A DNA stretch of 64,000 nt from Nocardia cyriacigeorgica (GTDB lineage Bacteria; Actinomycetota; Actinomycetes; Mycobacteriales; Mycobacteriaceae), in the NCBI RefSeq assembly GCF_029868385.1, contig NZ_JARWNX010000056.1:202488-266487 (forward strand), read 5' to 3'. The notes beneath the pieces are model-generated. The model saw nothing but the letters and a program-made list of their open reading frames with translations, ran no database searches and was not told where the DNA came from. A program made the translations under genes and the position numbers. This document shows, piece after piece, positions 33,672 to 42,209 of the stretch (position 1 is the stretch's first letter; each line of letters begins with the position of its first letter).

Positions 33672-34841
33672 TCATCGGGCGTCCCGCTGGTGGGCTCGTA
33701 CCAGCCCGCCGCCGACGATGAGGCGCTGGATCTCGCTGGTGCCCTCGTACAGTCGCAGCAACCGGACGTCGCGGTAGATCCGCTCGACCGGAACCCCGCG
33801 CATATATCCCGAACCGCCATGCACCTGCACCGCGAGATCGGCCACCTTCCCGACCATCTCGGTGCAGAACAGTTTCGCCGCCGACGGTGCGATACGCCGG
33901 TCCGCGCCCGTCACCCAGTCCCGTGCGGCGTCCCGGACCATGGCCCGACCCGCCGCCACGCCGGTGTACTGATCGGCGAGCATCGCCTGGACGAGCTGGA
34001 ATTCGCCGAGCGGCACACCACCCTGGGTGGCGGTCGCGGCATGGGCCACCGATTCGTCGAGCGCCCGCTGCGCCTGCCCGACCGCGAGCGCGGCGATATG
34101 CACCCGGCCACGCGCGAGCGAGGTCATCGCGGCCCGATACCCGGCATCGGCGTCACCGCCGACCAGCGCCTCCGGCCCGACCCGCACGCCGTTGAACGTG
34201 ACATCGGCGGTACCGGCGCCCTGCTGGCCCATCTTGGTGTCCTTCGCACCGACTTCGACACCGGGCGCGTCGGCGGGCACCAGGAACACCGCGATGCCGG
34301 TGCCCGAAGCGGGGGCGGGCTGCACGCGGGCGAAGACGAGGAACAGATCCGCCACCGGTGCATTGGTGATGAAGCATTTGGACCCGTCGATCACCCAGTG
34401 TTCGCCGTCCGCGCGGGCGGTGGTGCGCAGACCGGACGGGTTCGACCCCGCGCCCGGTTCGGTCAGCGCGAAGGACGCGATGATCTGCCCCGAAGCCATA
34501 CCGGGTAGCCAGCGCGCCTGCTGCTCGCCGGTGCCGAAGCCGACCAGGACCTGTCCGGCGATACCGTTGTTGGTGCCGAACATCGAACGGAACGCCAGGC
34601 AGGTGTAGCCGAGTTCCATCGCGATCTCGACGTCCTGGACCAGGTCCAAGCCGAGCCCACCCCACCGCTGGGGCAGCGCGTATCCGAACAGGCCCATCTC
34701 GGCGGCCCGCTCCCGCAGGTCCTGGGGGATGGCGTCGGCGTCCATGATGTCGGTCTCACGCGGCACCACGCGGGTGCGGACGAAATCACGGACCTGGGCG
34801 CGAATGTCGGCGAAGACGTCGTCCGGTACCTCGGAACTCAT
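33672..34841 (-). CDS. Acyl-CoA dehydrogenase
   Basis: A 389-residue enzyme of normal family length. It has the FAD-binding motif SFALTEPGAGSNPSGL, a WVIDGSKCFITNA segment, QVHGGSGYMRGVPVERIYRDVR, and the catalytic Glu in RLYEGTSEIQRLIV near the C-terminus. It oxidises an acyl-CoA to the enoyl-CoA and passes electrons to ETF. ATG 34841 is taken. It is followed by a FabG-like SDR and faces a LysR gene across 87 bp. Confidence 0.9.
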   Translation of the reverse strand: MSSEVPDDVFADIRAQVRDFVRTRVVPRETDIMDADAIPQDLRERAAEMGLFGYALPQRWGGLGLDLVQDVEIAMELGYTCLAFRSMFGTNNGIAGQVLVGFGTGEQQARWLPGMASGQIIASFALTEPGAGSNPSGLRTTARADGEHWVIDGSKCFITNAPVADLFLVFARVQPAPASGTGIAVFLVPADAPGVEVGAKDTKMGQQGAGTADVTFNGVRVGPEALVGGDADAGYRAAMTSLARGRVHIAALAVGQAQRALDESVAHAATATQGGVPLGEFQLVQAMLADQYTGVAAGRAMVRDAARDWVTGADRRIAPSAAKLFCTEMVGKVADLAVQVHGGSGYMRGVPVERIYRDVRLLRLYEGTSEIQRLIVGGGLVRAHQRDAR

Positions 34842-34928
34842 GCCCACCACTATCGCCGCGGCGATTACCTCCAGTCCAATACTCGATCAGCGGGGCTGTG
34901 ATACCTCATCTGCAATAATCACCGCGAG

Positions 34929-35879
34929 ATGGATATGGCCCAGTTACGCGCGTTCCTCGCCGTCGCCGACGAACTGCATTTCGGGCGCGCGGCCGAACGC
35001 CTGCATATGGCGCAGCCGCCGCTCAGCCGCGCGATCAAACGGCTCGAACGGGAGCTGGACACCACGCTGTTCGATCGCAACACCCGTTCGGTCTCGTTGA
35101 CCGAGAGCGGGATAGCGCTCATCGGCCCCGCGAACGATGCGCTCGAGGCCCTGCGGCGCGCGCAGGCCGCGGTGCGCTCGGCCGATGACGGTGAGGTGGG
35201 CCTGGTGCGTATCGCGTTCGCCGGTGTGTCGACCCACCGTCTGCTCGCCCGGCTGGCGCGCGTGGTGCATGCCAAGCGGCCGGGGATCGCACTGGAGTTG
35301 TCCAGCCAGAACTTCGCCCAGCCCGCGATGAAGAAGCTCCTCGACGGCGAGACCGACCTCGCCCTCGGCCGATGGGACATCATCGCGCCGGAGGTCAGCG
35401 CGCGCGTCGTCATGCCGGATTCGTTGGTCGTCGCGGTGGCCGACACCCACGCAATGGCGGGGGCCGACCGCGTCTCCATCGCCGACATCGCCGGTGAGCC
35501 ATTCGTCTCGTTGACGCCGCACGAAGGCGCGGTGCTGCCGGATCGCCTGCGACGACTCACCGGTGCGCAGGGCGTCGTGCCCGATATCGTGCAGATCGCA
35601 CCCGATACGCAGACCGCGCTGGCCTTGGTCGGCGCGGAGGTCGGCTGTCATCTGACGCTGGCATCGGTGGCGGACAATGTCACCGATCCGCATGTGGTGT
35701 TCCTGCCCCTCACCGACAGCGCACCCGATGTCGATCTGCGCGCCGCCTGGCGCACCGCAGACACCAGCCCGGCGCTGCACGCCGTCCTGCACGAGGTCAT
35801 CCACTTGGACCCGGTGCCCGGCGACAACGGTGAGCCCGTGAACTCTCTCGACGGACGTGCGGTTGACACCACGGCGTGA
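34929..35879 (+). CDS. LysR-family transcriptional regulator
   Basis: A 316-residue LTTR: N-terminal winged HTH (MAQLRAFLAVADELHFGRAA then ERLHMAQPPLSRAIKRLE) and a periplasmic-binding-like effector domain from about residue 90. It is divergent from the acyl-CoA dehydrogenase/SDR operon, the standard arrangement for a regulator and its target. The 87-bp gap contains GTGAT-N15-ATCAC (about 34895-34919), a weak candidate LysR site. Confidence 0.92.
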   Translation: MDMAQLRAFLAVADELHFGRAAERLHMAQPPLSRAIKRLERELDTTLFDRNTRSVSLTESGIALIGPANDALEALRRAQAAVRSADDGEVGLVRIAFAGVSTHRLLARLARVVHAKRPGIALELSSQNFAQPAMKKLLDGETDLALGRWDIIAPEVSARVVMPDSLVVAVADTHAMAGADRVSIADIAGEPFVSLTPHEGAVLPDRLRRLTGAQGVVPDIVQIAPDTQTALALVGAEVGCHLTLASVADNVTDPHVVFLPLTDSAPDVDLRAAWRTADTSPALHAVLHEVIHLDPVPGDNGEPVNSLDGRAVDTTA

Positions 35880-35973
35880 CACCGCGAATGTTCGTGGAGG
35901 CCCGGTCGAATCGGCCAGGTCCGTGCGGGTCGGCGCGGAGCCGACCCGCACGAAGACACTCAGGGAGTTATCC

Positions 35974-37401
35974 GTGTTCGACAGACTTGGGCGCGCCACC
36001 GCGACGGCCGCGCTCGCCATGGCCGCCGCGCTGACGGTCTCCACCGGATCGTCCGCCGCGGCCTTCGGTTCGCTGCCGCCCGCCAACCCGCACCTGGGCC
36101 CACCGGGCACCGCGACCATGCACGGTGACGCCGAATCCTCCGACGCCACACCGTTCCCCGGTCCAGGCACCGGCCGGGTCGACAGCGATTTCCACGCGCT
36201 CGCCGCCGCCTGTCCGACGATCGTGCAGGGCGCCGACGGGATGCCGCAGGCGTTGTGCACGAAGATCCTCGGACGCTCCCCCACGGTTTTCCTGCTCGAC
36301 CCGACCAATGGTCGGCCGCTCGCCGCACTGGATCTGGAGAAGGGCAGCCTGCTCGGCGGGGTGTACGCCTACCTGGACAACCACGACCGCATGGTCACCG
36401 TGGACGGCAGCGGTCAGCTGCTGCGGATCGGGCATCGCCGGGACGGCGCGGGCTGGACGGTATTCATCGAATCGCGAACCGATATCGCAGAAGCGGTGGC
36501 CGGTCATTGCGGTGGCGGTGCATGCGATGCGGTCAGTTCGGTGATGCCCGATTTCGACGGCCGGGTGTGGTTCGCCACCGACAATGCCGCGGCAGGTTTC
36601 GTCGACCCGGCGACCGGCGCGGCGCGTTCGATCGTGCTCGGACCCGGCGAGAAGGTCGCCAACAGCATCTCCACCGCACCCGAAGGTGTCGCCATCGCCA
36701 CCACGCACGCGCTGTACCTGCTCGATGTGGACGCGGCGGGCGAACCGCACGTGGTGTGGCGTGCGGCCTACGACCGTGGTCCCGGTCGCAAGCCGGGCCA
36801 GTTGAGCTGGGGTACCGGCGCCACGCCCACCTTCTTCGGTCCCGATCGCGGCACGGAGTATCTGGCGATCACCGATAACGCCGTGCCCGAGGAGAATCTG
36901 CTGGTGTTCGATACCGGCACCGGTGACCGGGTGTGTTCGGTGCCCACCGTCGACGGCACCGAGAATTCGCCGATCGGCTCGGGTGGCAGCCTGTTCGTCG
37001 CCAGCACCTACGGCTACCCGTATCCGACGGTTCCCGAGGGCGCCGGACCCAGCGTGCCCGCCGAAGCGGAGTTCACGGGCGGGATGGTTCGCGTCGATGT
37101 GTCGACCTCCGGCTGCCGCGTGGTATGGACCAATGACACGAGATCGGCGGCGGTTCCGCGCCTGTCGGTGGCCGACGGCAAGATCTATACGATCGCGCGC
37201 CGCGCCACGCTGCCCGGTATCGGCGTCGCCGACAGCTATCACTACACCGTGATCGATGCGGCGACGGGCCGGGTGGATCACGAGGAGTTCATCGGCGCGA
37301 CTCCCCTGCACGACACCCTGCAAATGGTGGGCACCATCGCACCGGATCGGACCCTCTATCAGGGCACCATGACCGGGTTGTTCCGTATCGCCCCACGCTG
37401 A
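35974..37401 (+). CDS. Secreted beta-propeller-like protein
   Basis: A 475-residue exported protein: signal peptide with AALAMAAALTVSTG cut near SSAAA-FG, then repeated beta-strand units of propeller type (PTVFLLDPTNGRPLAALDL; GRVWFATDNAAAGFVDPATG; EYLAITDNAVPEENLLVFDTGTG; SYHYTVIDAATGRV), with four or more cysteines in the mature part. The repeats resemble PQQ/SMP-30-like propellers but I cannot name a family. GTG 35974 follows AGGGAG. Extracytoplasmic role unknown. Confidence 0.75.
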   Translation: MFDRLGRATATAALAMAAALTVSTGSSAAAFGSLPPANPHLGPPGTATMHGDAESSDATPFPGPGTGRVDSDFHALAAACPTIVQGADGMPQALCTKILGRSPTVFLLDPTNGRPLAALDLEKGSLLGGVYAYLDNHDRMVTVDGSGQLLRIGHRRDGAGWTVFIESRTDIAEAVAGHCGGGACDAVSSVMPDFDGRVWFATDNAAAGFVDPATGAARSIVLGPGEKVANSISTAPEGVAIATTHALYLLDVDAAGEPHVVWRAAYDRGPGRKPGQLSWGTGATPTFFGPDRGTEYLAITDNAVPEENLLVFDTGTGDRVCSVPTVDGTENSPIGSGGSLFVASTYGYPYPTVPEGAGPSVPAEAEFTGGMVRVDVSTSGCRVVWTNDTRSAAVPRLSVADGKIYTIARRATLPGIGVADSYHYTVIDAATGRVDHEEFIGATPLHDTLQMVGTIAPDRTLYQGTMTGLFRIAPR

Positions 37402-37552
37402 GGTTGCTCGTCGCGCGCCGCGGGCGGTGGGGTCTGCCGCTATTCGCAACGGTCCGATCTGCGTCGCGGTAGGTTTCCGCCCACATCGCGGCGGGCCTGA
37501 TCCGCCTCGCCGCCCACTTGCGCCGTGGGTCGCCGACACAGCGGGCGTGTGG

Positions 37553-38185
37553 TCAGCAGATCAGGTTCACATCAGCCGATGCGGCGAACGAGACGTGCAC
37601 ATGGTCGTAGTGGTTGGCGGTCGGGCTGCCGCGGTCTTCCATGTACGACCAGCCACCGCCGTCGTTGTAGCGCTGCTGCCAGATCACGTAGGTCACGCCG
37701 AAACGTTCCCGGTTCGCCAGCACGAAATCGGCGATCGCATCGCCGTGCGCGCGATCGGAGGTCATGAAGTCCAGCGCTAAACCCGCGCCGTGGTCGTCGT
37801 TGCCGCGGCCGATGGCGCCACCGATATCGGCGACCGCGAAGGTTTTGCCGATGAGATTGCCGACCTGGGCCACGTGGGGGCGGGCGCCGACGAGTTCGGT
37901 CGGGCACGGAATGTGCTGGGTGGCCTCCTTGGCGAAGGCCGGTACCTGATCGGCGGCGGTCGCCGGTAGTGCGGGACGCGGCGGTGATACCGGCGGCACG
38001 GTGGCCGGACCGGGGTCGGCGGCGACGGCGGCCGCCGGTTGCGCGTCCACGGCCGCGGCGGGCTGGGTGGCCGAGGTCGGCCCCATCGTCACCCACAGGG
38101 CGGCGATACCGGCGGTCGTGGCGCCGCATGCGGCCAGCGGTGCGAATTTTCGGCGTTCGGTCGGTTTGCGATGTTGACCACGCAT
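37553..38185 (-). CDS. Exported M15-like (D,D-carboxypeptidase fold) protein
   Basis: A 210-residue protein with an N-terminal transmembrane signal (ACGATTAGIAALWVTMG), an Ala/Pro linker, and a C-terminal domain with HGAGLALDFM and HYDHVHVSF, the H-x6-D and H-x-H zinc motifs of peptidase M15/VanX-like folds; a conserved Trp-rich VIWQQRYNDGG precedes the last. Related actinobacterial proteins are the ARB_07466/VldE-like C-terminal domain. It likely acts on peptidoglycan or is an inactive relative. ATG 38185 is taken; GTG 38197 is possible. Confidence 0.8.
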   Translation of the reverse strand: MRGQHRKPTERRKFAPLAACGATTAGIAALWVTMGPTSATQPAAAVDAQPAAAVAADPGPATVPPVSPPRPALPATAADQVPAFAKEATQHIPCPTELVGARPHVAQVGNLIGKTFAVADIGGAIGRGNDDHGAGLALDFMTSDRAHGDAIADFVLANRERFGVTYVIWQQRYNDGGGWSYMEDRGSPTANHYDHVHVSFAASADVNLIC

Positions 38186-38370
38186 GAACTCGACCACCGC
38201 CTACTCTCGCTCTCGGAAACAGATCACGGATACATTACGAAATGGTCGCGCAAATGTCACGCCGCCGCGCGGCGTTCGATCGAATACGCCGGTCGGGTTC
38301 GTTTCGGCCGAGTCGGGGCACGCCGCGGCGTAGGCTCGCGTCTGCGTGGCGGTGACCATGGAGGTCGGCG

Positions 38371-39468
38371 ATGGACGTAATGCTCGGAATCGGGACGCGC
38401 AAGGGGCTGTTCCTCGCGCGCAGCAGGGACGGCCGGTCGAGGTGGGAGGTGAGCCCGCCGCAGTTCGCGGTCGCCGATGTGAAGGCTTTCGCGATCGACA
38501 CCCGGCGCGATCCGCCCCGCCTGCTCGCGGGCGTGCTGAACAGCCATTTCGGACCCACCCTCGTGGTCAGCGACGACCTCGGCGACACCTGGACCGAACC
38601 GGACGACGCACCGCTGGCCTTCCCCGAGGACACCGGCGCCGCATTGGAGGGCGTCTGGCAGATCGCGCCAGCGACCGCCGCCGAACCCGATGTGGTGTAC
38701 GCGGGCGTCGAACCCTCGGCACTGTTCCGCTCCGCCGACGGCGGCCGGACCTTCGATCTGGTCAGGGGCCTGTGGGATCATCCGCACCGCCCGCAGTGGA
38801 TGCCGGGCGGCGGTGGGCTCGCACTGCACACCGTCCTGCCGCATCCGACCGACCGGCAGCGGATCGCGGTCGCCATCTCCACCGGCGGTGTGTATCAGAC
38901 CTCCGACGGCGGGGCGTCGTGGACACCGACGAACAAAGGTGTCACGGCCGACTTCATCCCCGATGGGTTACCGGAATGGGGTCAATGCGTCCACAAGGTC
39001 GCCCTGGACGCGGGAACGCCGAGCACCCTGTACCTCCAGAATCACGGTGGCGTCTTCCGCAGCACCGATGACGGCGCGAGCTGGCAGCACATCGACGGCG
39101 GTCTGCCACCATCGAACTTCGGCTTCCCGATCGTCGCGCACCCACGCCGCCCCGGCGTGATCTACACCTTCCCACTGGACGCGGAGATGGAATGCTTCCG
39201 GTTCCCGCCCGACGGCAGATGCGCGGTGTACCGCAGCGAGGACGGCGGGCAGACCTGGTCGGCCAAGACCGATGGACTGCCGCAGGTGCCGTTCTGGGCG
39301 GCGGTCATGCGTGATGCCATGTGCGCCGACGACGCCGACCCGGCGGGCATCTACTTCGGCACCCGCAACGGCGAGGTCTATTGCAGCGCCGACGAAGGCG
39401 AGCACTGGCAGCTCGTGGCCGGGGAGCTGCCGGATGTGCTGTGCGTGCGCGCGGCGGTCATCGGATAG
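38371..39468 (+). CDS. BNR/VPS10-like beta-propeller protein
   Basis: A 365-residue cytoplasmic propeller with BNR-type SxDxGxTW repeats: VVSDDLGDTWTE, FRSADGGRTFDL, YQTSDGGASWTP, FRSTDDGASWQH, YRSEDGGQTWSA and CSADEGEHWQL. No signal peptide is seen, and the start IGTRKGLFLARS is typical of a conserved actinobacterial group often annotated as glycosyl hydrolase or exo-alpha-sialidase, though the sialidase catalytic residues are not recognisable. The MoaD-like gene begins 4 nt after its stop, so the pair is co-translated. Confidence 0.85.
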   Translation: MDVMLGIGTRKGLFLARSRDGRSRWEVSPPQFAVADVKAFAIDTRRDPPRLLAGVLNSHFGPTLVVSDDLGDTWTEPDDAPLAFPEDTGAALEGVWQIAPATAAEPDVVYAGVEPSALFRSADGGRTFDLVRGLWDHPHRPQWMPGGGGLALHTVLPHPTDRQRIAVAISTGGVYQTSDGGASWTPTNKGVTADFIPDGLPEWGQCVHKVALDAGTPSTLYLQNHGGVFRSTDDGASWQHIDGGLPPSNFGFPIVAHPRRPGVIYTFPLDAEMECFRFPPDGRCAVYRSEDGGQTWSAKTDGLPQVPFWAAVMRDAMCADDADPAGIYFGTRNGEVYCSADEGEHWQLVAGELPDVLCVRAAVIG

Positions 39469-39472
39469 CACC

Positions 39473-39745
39473 GTGGCCCGCGTGCGTCTGCCGTCCATGC
39501 TGCGCCCGTACGTCGGCGGCGCGAAGGAACTCGACGTCGACGGGGCCACCCTGCGCCAGGTCCTCGACGCCCTGCGCGAGCGCTCCCCCGCGCTGGAGCG
39601 CCGGTTGCGCGATGAGAGCGGGCGACTGCGCCGCTACGTCAACTTCTATGTCGGCGACGAGGAATGCCGCACCCTCGACGGCCTGGACACCCCCGTCGAC
39701 GCCGATACCGAGGTCATGATCATCCCCTCGGTCGCGGGCGGGTAG
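39473..39745 (+). CDS. MoaD/ThiS-family ubiquitin-like sulfur carrier
   Basis: A 90-residue beta-grasp protein ending VMIIPSVAGG; the C-terminal GG is the activation site for adenylation and thiocarboxylation. The strand pattern (VARVRLPSMLRPYVGG, VDGATLRQVLDALRE, RYVNFYVGDEE) fits MoaD/CysO. GTG 39473 follows the propeller gene by 4 nt. The partner E1-like MoeB and the sulfur acceptor are not in the window, so the pathway (molybdopterin, cysteine, tRNA thiolation) cannot be assigned. The pairing with a BNR propeller recurs in actinobacteria to my knowledge. Confidence 0.87.
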   Translation: MARVRLPSMLRPYVGGAKELDVDGATLRQVLDALRERSPALERRLRDESGRLRRYVNFYVGDEECRTLDGLDTPVDADTEVMIIPSVAGG

Positions 39746-39765
39746 CGGCCCACCGACCGCGGCCG

Positions 39766-40077
39766 CTACCGCTGGAGTCCCTCCAGTCGCGCGATCGGGT
39801 GGAGATGGCGCGCCACCGTGCCAGCGGACCGCATACCGTGGGCGCTGCTGGCCTTGCTGCCCGCCGGTGGCCGACGCAGGAGCACCTCGCGCTCCGGATA
39901 GCGGAGCAGGTAGGTGAGATTCGAGACGCCGCCGGTGAACTGCCGCACCTCGGGCACGCCGTCCAGACCGGCCGGGTCCTCGGCGTTCTCGCGCAACCAT
40001 TCGGCGACCACGTGCACGTCGAAGGAGTCCTCATCGCGCACCGCACGGGCCTGGTCGAGATCGGTGCCGCCGCTCAT
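39766..40077 (-). pseudogene. Truncated aminoglycoside-phosphotransferase-like kinase (ACAD10/11 partner)
   Basis: A 103-codon frame from ATG 40077. Residues about 17-80 match the N-lobe of APH-type kinases paired with ACAD10/11-like dehydrogenases: VAEWLRENAEDPAGLDG, VRQFTGGVSNLTYLLRYPER, LLRRPPAGSKASSAHGM. After HGM the sequence turns into unrelated RSAGTVARHLHPIARLEGL and stops; the catalytic loop and some 230 residues are missing. Its start overlaps the acyl-CoA dehydrogenase stop (ATGA), so it was once a coupled gene. A stable short protein could still be made, but not a kinase. Confidence 0.75.
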
Positions 40078-41330
40078 GCGTCGGCCTGACGGTACTTCGC
40101 GAGTTCGATCCTGGCGACGACGCCGCGATGCACGGCGTCGGGGCCGTCGGCGAACCGGATCGCGCGGGCCTGGAGCCAGGCGGGCGCCAACGGCAGATCC
40201 TCCGACAGCGAAGCGCCGCCATGCAATTGCATCGCCATATCGATCACGTCCTGCGCCATGGTCGGCACGGCCACCTTGATCTCGCTGACGGCGCCGTAGG
40301 CGGCCGGATCGCCGGTGTCGAGCAGCCAGGCCGCGTGCAGCACCAGCAGACGCGCCTGATTGATCGCGATCCTGGCGTCGGCGATGCGTTCGCGGTTGCC
40401 GCCCAGATTGGCCAGCGGCTTGCCGAAAGCGGTGCGGGACAGGGCGCGTCGGCAGGCGAGTTCCAGCGACTGCTCGGCGAGGCCGATCAACCGCATGCAG
40501 TGATGGATGCGACCGGGACCGAGCCTGCCCTGCGCGATCTCGAAGGCCCGGCCGGGACCGGCGATAACATTCGACAGTGGCACCCGCACATCGGTGAGGC
40601 GGATCTCGCCGTGGCCGTGTGGCTCGTCGTACCAGCCCATCGTCGGCAGCATCCGCACGATTTCCACACCGGGCGCGCTGCGCGGCACGATCACCATCGA
40701 GTGGCGCCGGTGCCGGTGCGCGTCCGGGTCGGTGAGGCCCATGAAGATGAGCAGTTCGCACTCGGCGTGCCCGATGCCGGTCGACCACCATTTGGTGCCG
40801 TTGAGCACCATCTCGTCACCGTCGACGACCGCCGTCGCTTCCATGTTCGTCGCGTCCGAGGACGCCACACCGGGCTCGGTCATCAGGAACGCGCTGCGAA
40901 TTCTCGCCTCCAGCAACGGTTCCAGCCATTCCCGCTGCTGTTCGGGGCTCCCGTAGCGCAACAACACCTCGGCATTTCCGGTGTCGGGCGCATTGCAGTT
41001 GAACACGTACGGGGCGATCAGCGACCGTCCGGTGAGTTCAGCGATGGGCGCGTAGTCGACGTTGGTCAGGCCCGCTCCCCCGGCGGTGCCGAAGCGCTCG
41101 GCGTAGGCGTCCCCGTGTTCGGCCGGGAGAAACAGGTTCCACAGCCCGGCCGCCCGCGCCTCGGCCTGTAGCTGCTTCATCCGCGGCAGCGGCTCCCAGG
41201 CCGTGCCGGCGGCGCGGGCCTCGGCCAGCTCGGCGTGATAGTCCGCCTCGACCGGCGTGATCGCGGTATCGATGAATTCCCTGACCCGCTCGGCCAACTC
41301 GGCCCCGCGCGGTGACGGTGACAACAGCAT
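40074..41330 (-). CDS. Acyl-CoA dehydrogenase, ACAD10/11-like
   Basis: A 418-residue acyl-CoA dehydrogenase with FLMTEPGVASSDATNMEATA, QLHGGASLSEDLPLA and the C-terminal FADGPDAVHRGVVARIELAK, the signature of the ACAD10/11 and bacterial FadE subgroup that works with an APH-like kinase on 4-hydroxyacyl-CoA. ATG 41330 has AGGAGGC just upstream. Its stop overlaps the start of a truncated kinase gene, so whether it functions alone is uncertain. Upstream is an SDR on the same strand, 42 bp away. Confidence 0.9.
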   Translation of the reverse strand: MLLSPSPRGAELAERVREFIDTAITPVEADYHAELAEARAAGTAWEPLPRMKQLQAEARAAGLWNLFLPAEHGDAYAERFGTAGGAGLTNVDYAPIAELTGRSLIAPYVFNCNAPDTGNAEVLLRYGSPEQQREWLEPLLEARIRSAFLMTEPGVASSDATNMEATAVVDGDEMVLNGTKWWSTGIGHAECELLIFMGLTDPDAHRHRRHSMVIVPRSAPGVEIVRMLPTMGWYDEPHGHGEIRLTDVRVPLSNVIAGPGRAFEIAQGRLGPGRIHHCMRLIGLAEQSLELACRRALSRTAFGKPLANLGGNRERIADARIAINQARLLVLHAAWLLDTGDPAAYGAVSEIKVAVPTMAQDVIDMAMQLHGGASLSEDLPLAPAWLQARAIRFADGPDAVHRGVVARIELAKYRQADA

Positions 41331-41372
41331 CGTGCCTCCTCGGTCTCTCGGTATCGGTTCGCGCGCTGCGAT

Positions 41373-42125
41373 TCAGTTCAGCCTGCGCACCAGCGACAGC
41401 GGAAGCGTGCGCATGGCCAGACCGATCGGCGCCCACGGCCAGGCCGGGACGACGGCCGTGGCCGGTTCCTTCTCGATCGCCTTCGCCAGCGCACGGCAGC
41501 CGGTCTCGGCGTCGACCATGAACGGCGCGTTCGCGATCTGCTCATTGAGTTCGGTGCGAATGTAGCCCGGATAGATCGTGCTCACCACGATCCGGCTGCG
41601 GCCGGACAATTCGGCGCGCAGGCCTTCGGCCAGCATGGCCAGACCCGCTTTGCTCGCCGCGTAGGACGTCATCGCTCGCCGCTGACCGCGGAACGCGCTC
41701 ACCGACGACATCACCACCAGATGACCCTCACCCTGTGCACGGAAGATCGCCATCGCCGCTTCGATCTGCGCCAATCCGGCGACGAGGTTGGTTTCCAGCG
41801 TGGCCAGGTTCTCCTCGAACCCCCCGGCCCCCAACGCCTTACCCCGACCGATACCGGCGTTCACGATGACCCGGTCCAATCCACCCAGCTCGGCGGCGAA
41901 ACCGTCGAACACCTCGGTGACCGCCGCGTGGTCGTTCACGTCCAGGGCGCGCACGAACACCTCGGCCGCGGGATGGGCCGACCGCAGTTCCGCCGCCAAC
42001 GCCTCGAGCCGATCGGTGCGGCGCGCACACAACGCCAGGGTGGCGCCCCGCGCGGCGAATTCCCGCGCCAGACCCATCCCCAATCCGGAACTCGCGCCGG
42101 TGATCAAGATCCTCGACCGCTTCAT
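41373..42125 (-). CDS. Short-chain dehydrogenase/reductase
   Basis: A 250-residue SDR with ILITGASSGLGMGLA, NAGIG, the catalytic MSSVSAFRGQRRAMTSYAASKAG run (Ser, Tyr, Lys), and a C-terminal hydrophobic PLSLVRRLN resembling lipid-oriented SDRs. ATG 42125 has GGAG about 8 nt upstream. It precedes an acyl-CoA dehydrogenase by 42 bp and is divergent from a TetR gene, with two palindromes in the 84-bp gap, so it is probably repressed by that TetR. Confidence 0.9.
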   Translation of the reverse strand: MKRSRILITGASSGLGMGLAREFAARGATLALCARRTDRLEALAAELRSAHPAAEVFVRALDVNDHAAVTEVFDGFAAELGGLDRVIVNAGIGRGKALGAGGFEENLATLETNLVAGLAQIEAAMAIFRAQGEGHLVVMSSVSAFRGQRRAMTSYAASKAGLAMLAEGLRAELSGRSRIVVSTIYPGYIRTELNEQIANAPFMVDAETGCRALAKAIEKEPATAVVPAWPWAPIGLAMRTLPLSLVRRLN

Positions 42126-42148
42126 CACAGAACTCCTCGCGCCGCTTG

Positions 42149-42190
42149 TTGAGCAATGCTCAAAACGTAGCATTATTGAGCAACGCTCAA
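42149..42190. promoter_or_regulatory. Tandem TetR operators TTGAGC-N3-GCTCAA
   Basis: TTGAGCAATGCTCAA at 42149-42163 and TTGAGCAACGCTCAA at 42176-42190 are near-perfect palindromes spaced 27 bp centre to centre. TTGAGC of the second copy can serve as -35 with TATGGT (42198-42203) as -10 for the TetR gene; transcription would then begin about 42209-42210, at the start codon, so the mRNA would be leaderless. On the minus strand TTGAGC with TACGTT serves the SDR. Confidence 0.8.
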
Positions 42191-42209
42191 CAAGGGCTAT
42201 GGTGGAGTG

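Noticed and set aside
34895..34919. GTGAT-N15-ATCAC as a LysR operator
   Set aside because: Only mentioned with the LysR gene; the half-sites are short and the spacing is not the standard T-N11-A, so no separate feature is claimed.
40078..40791. Upstream extension of the truncated kinase frame
   Set aside because: It is the antisense or out-of-frame shadow of the acyl-CoA dehydrogenase; ATG 40077 overlaps the dehydrogenase stop as in coupled genes.
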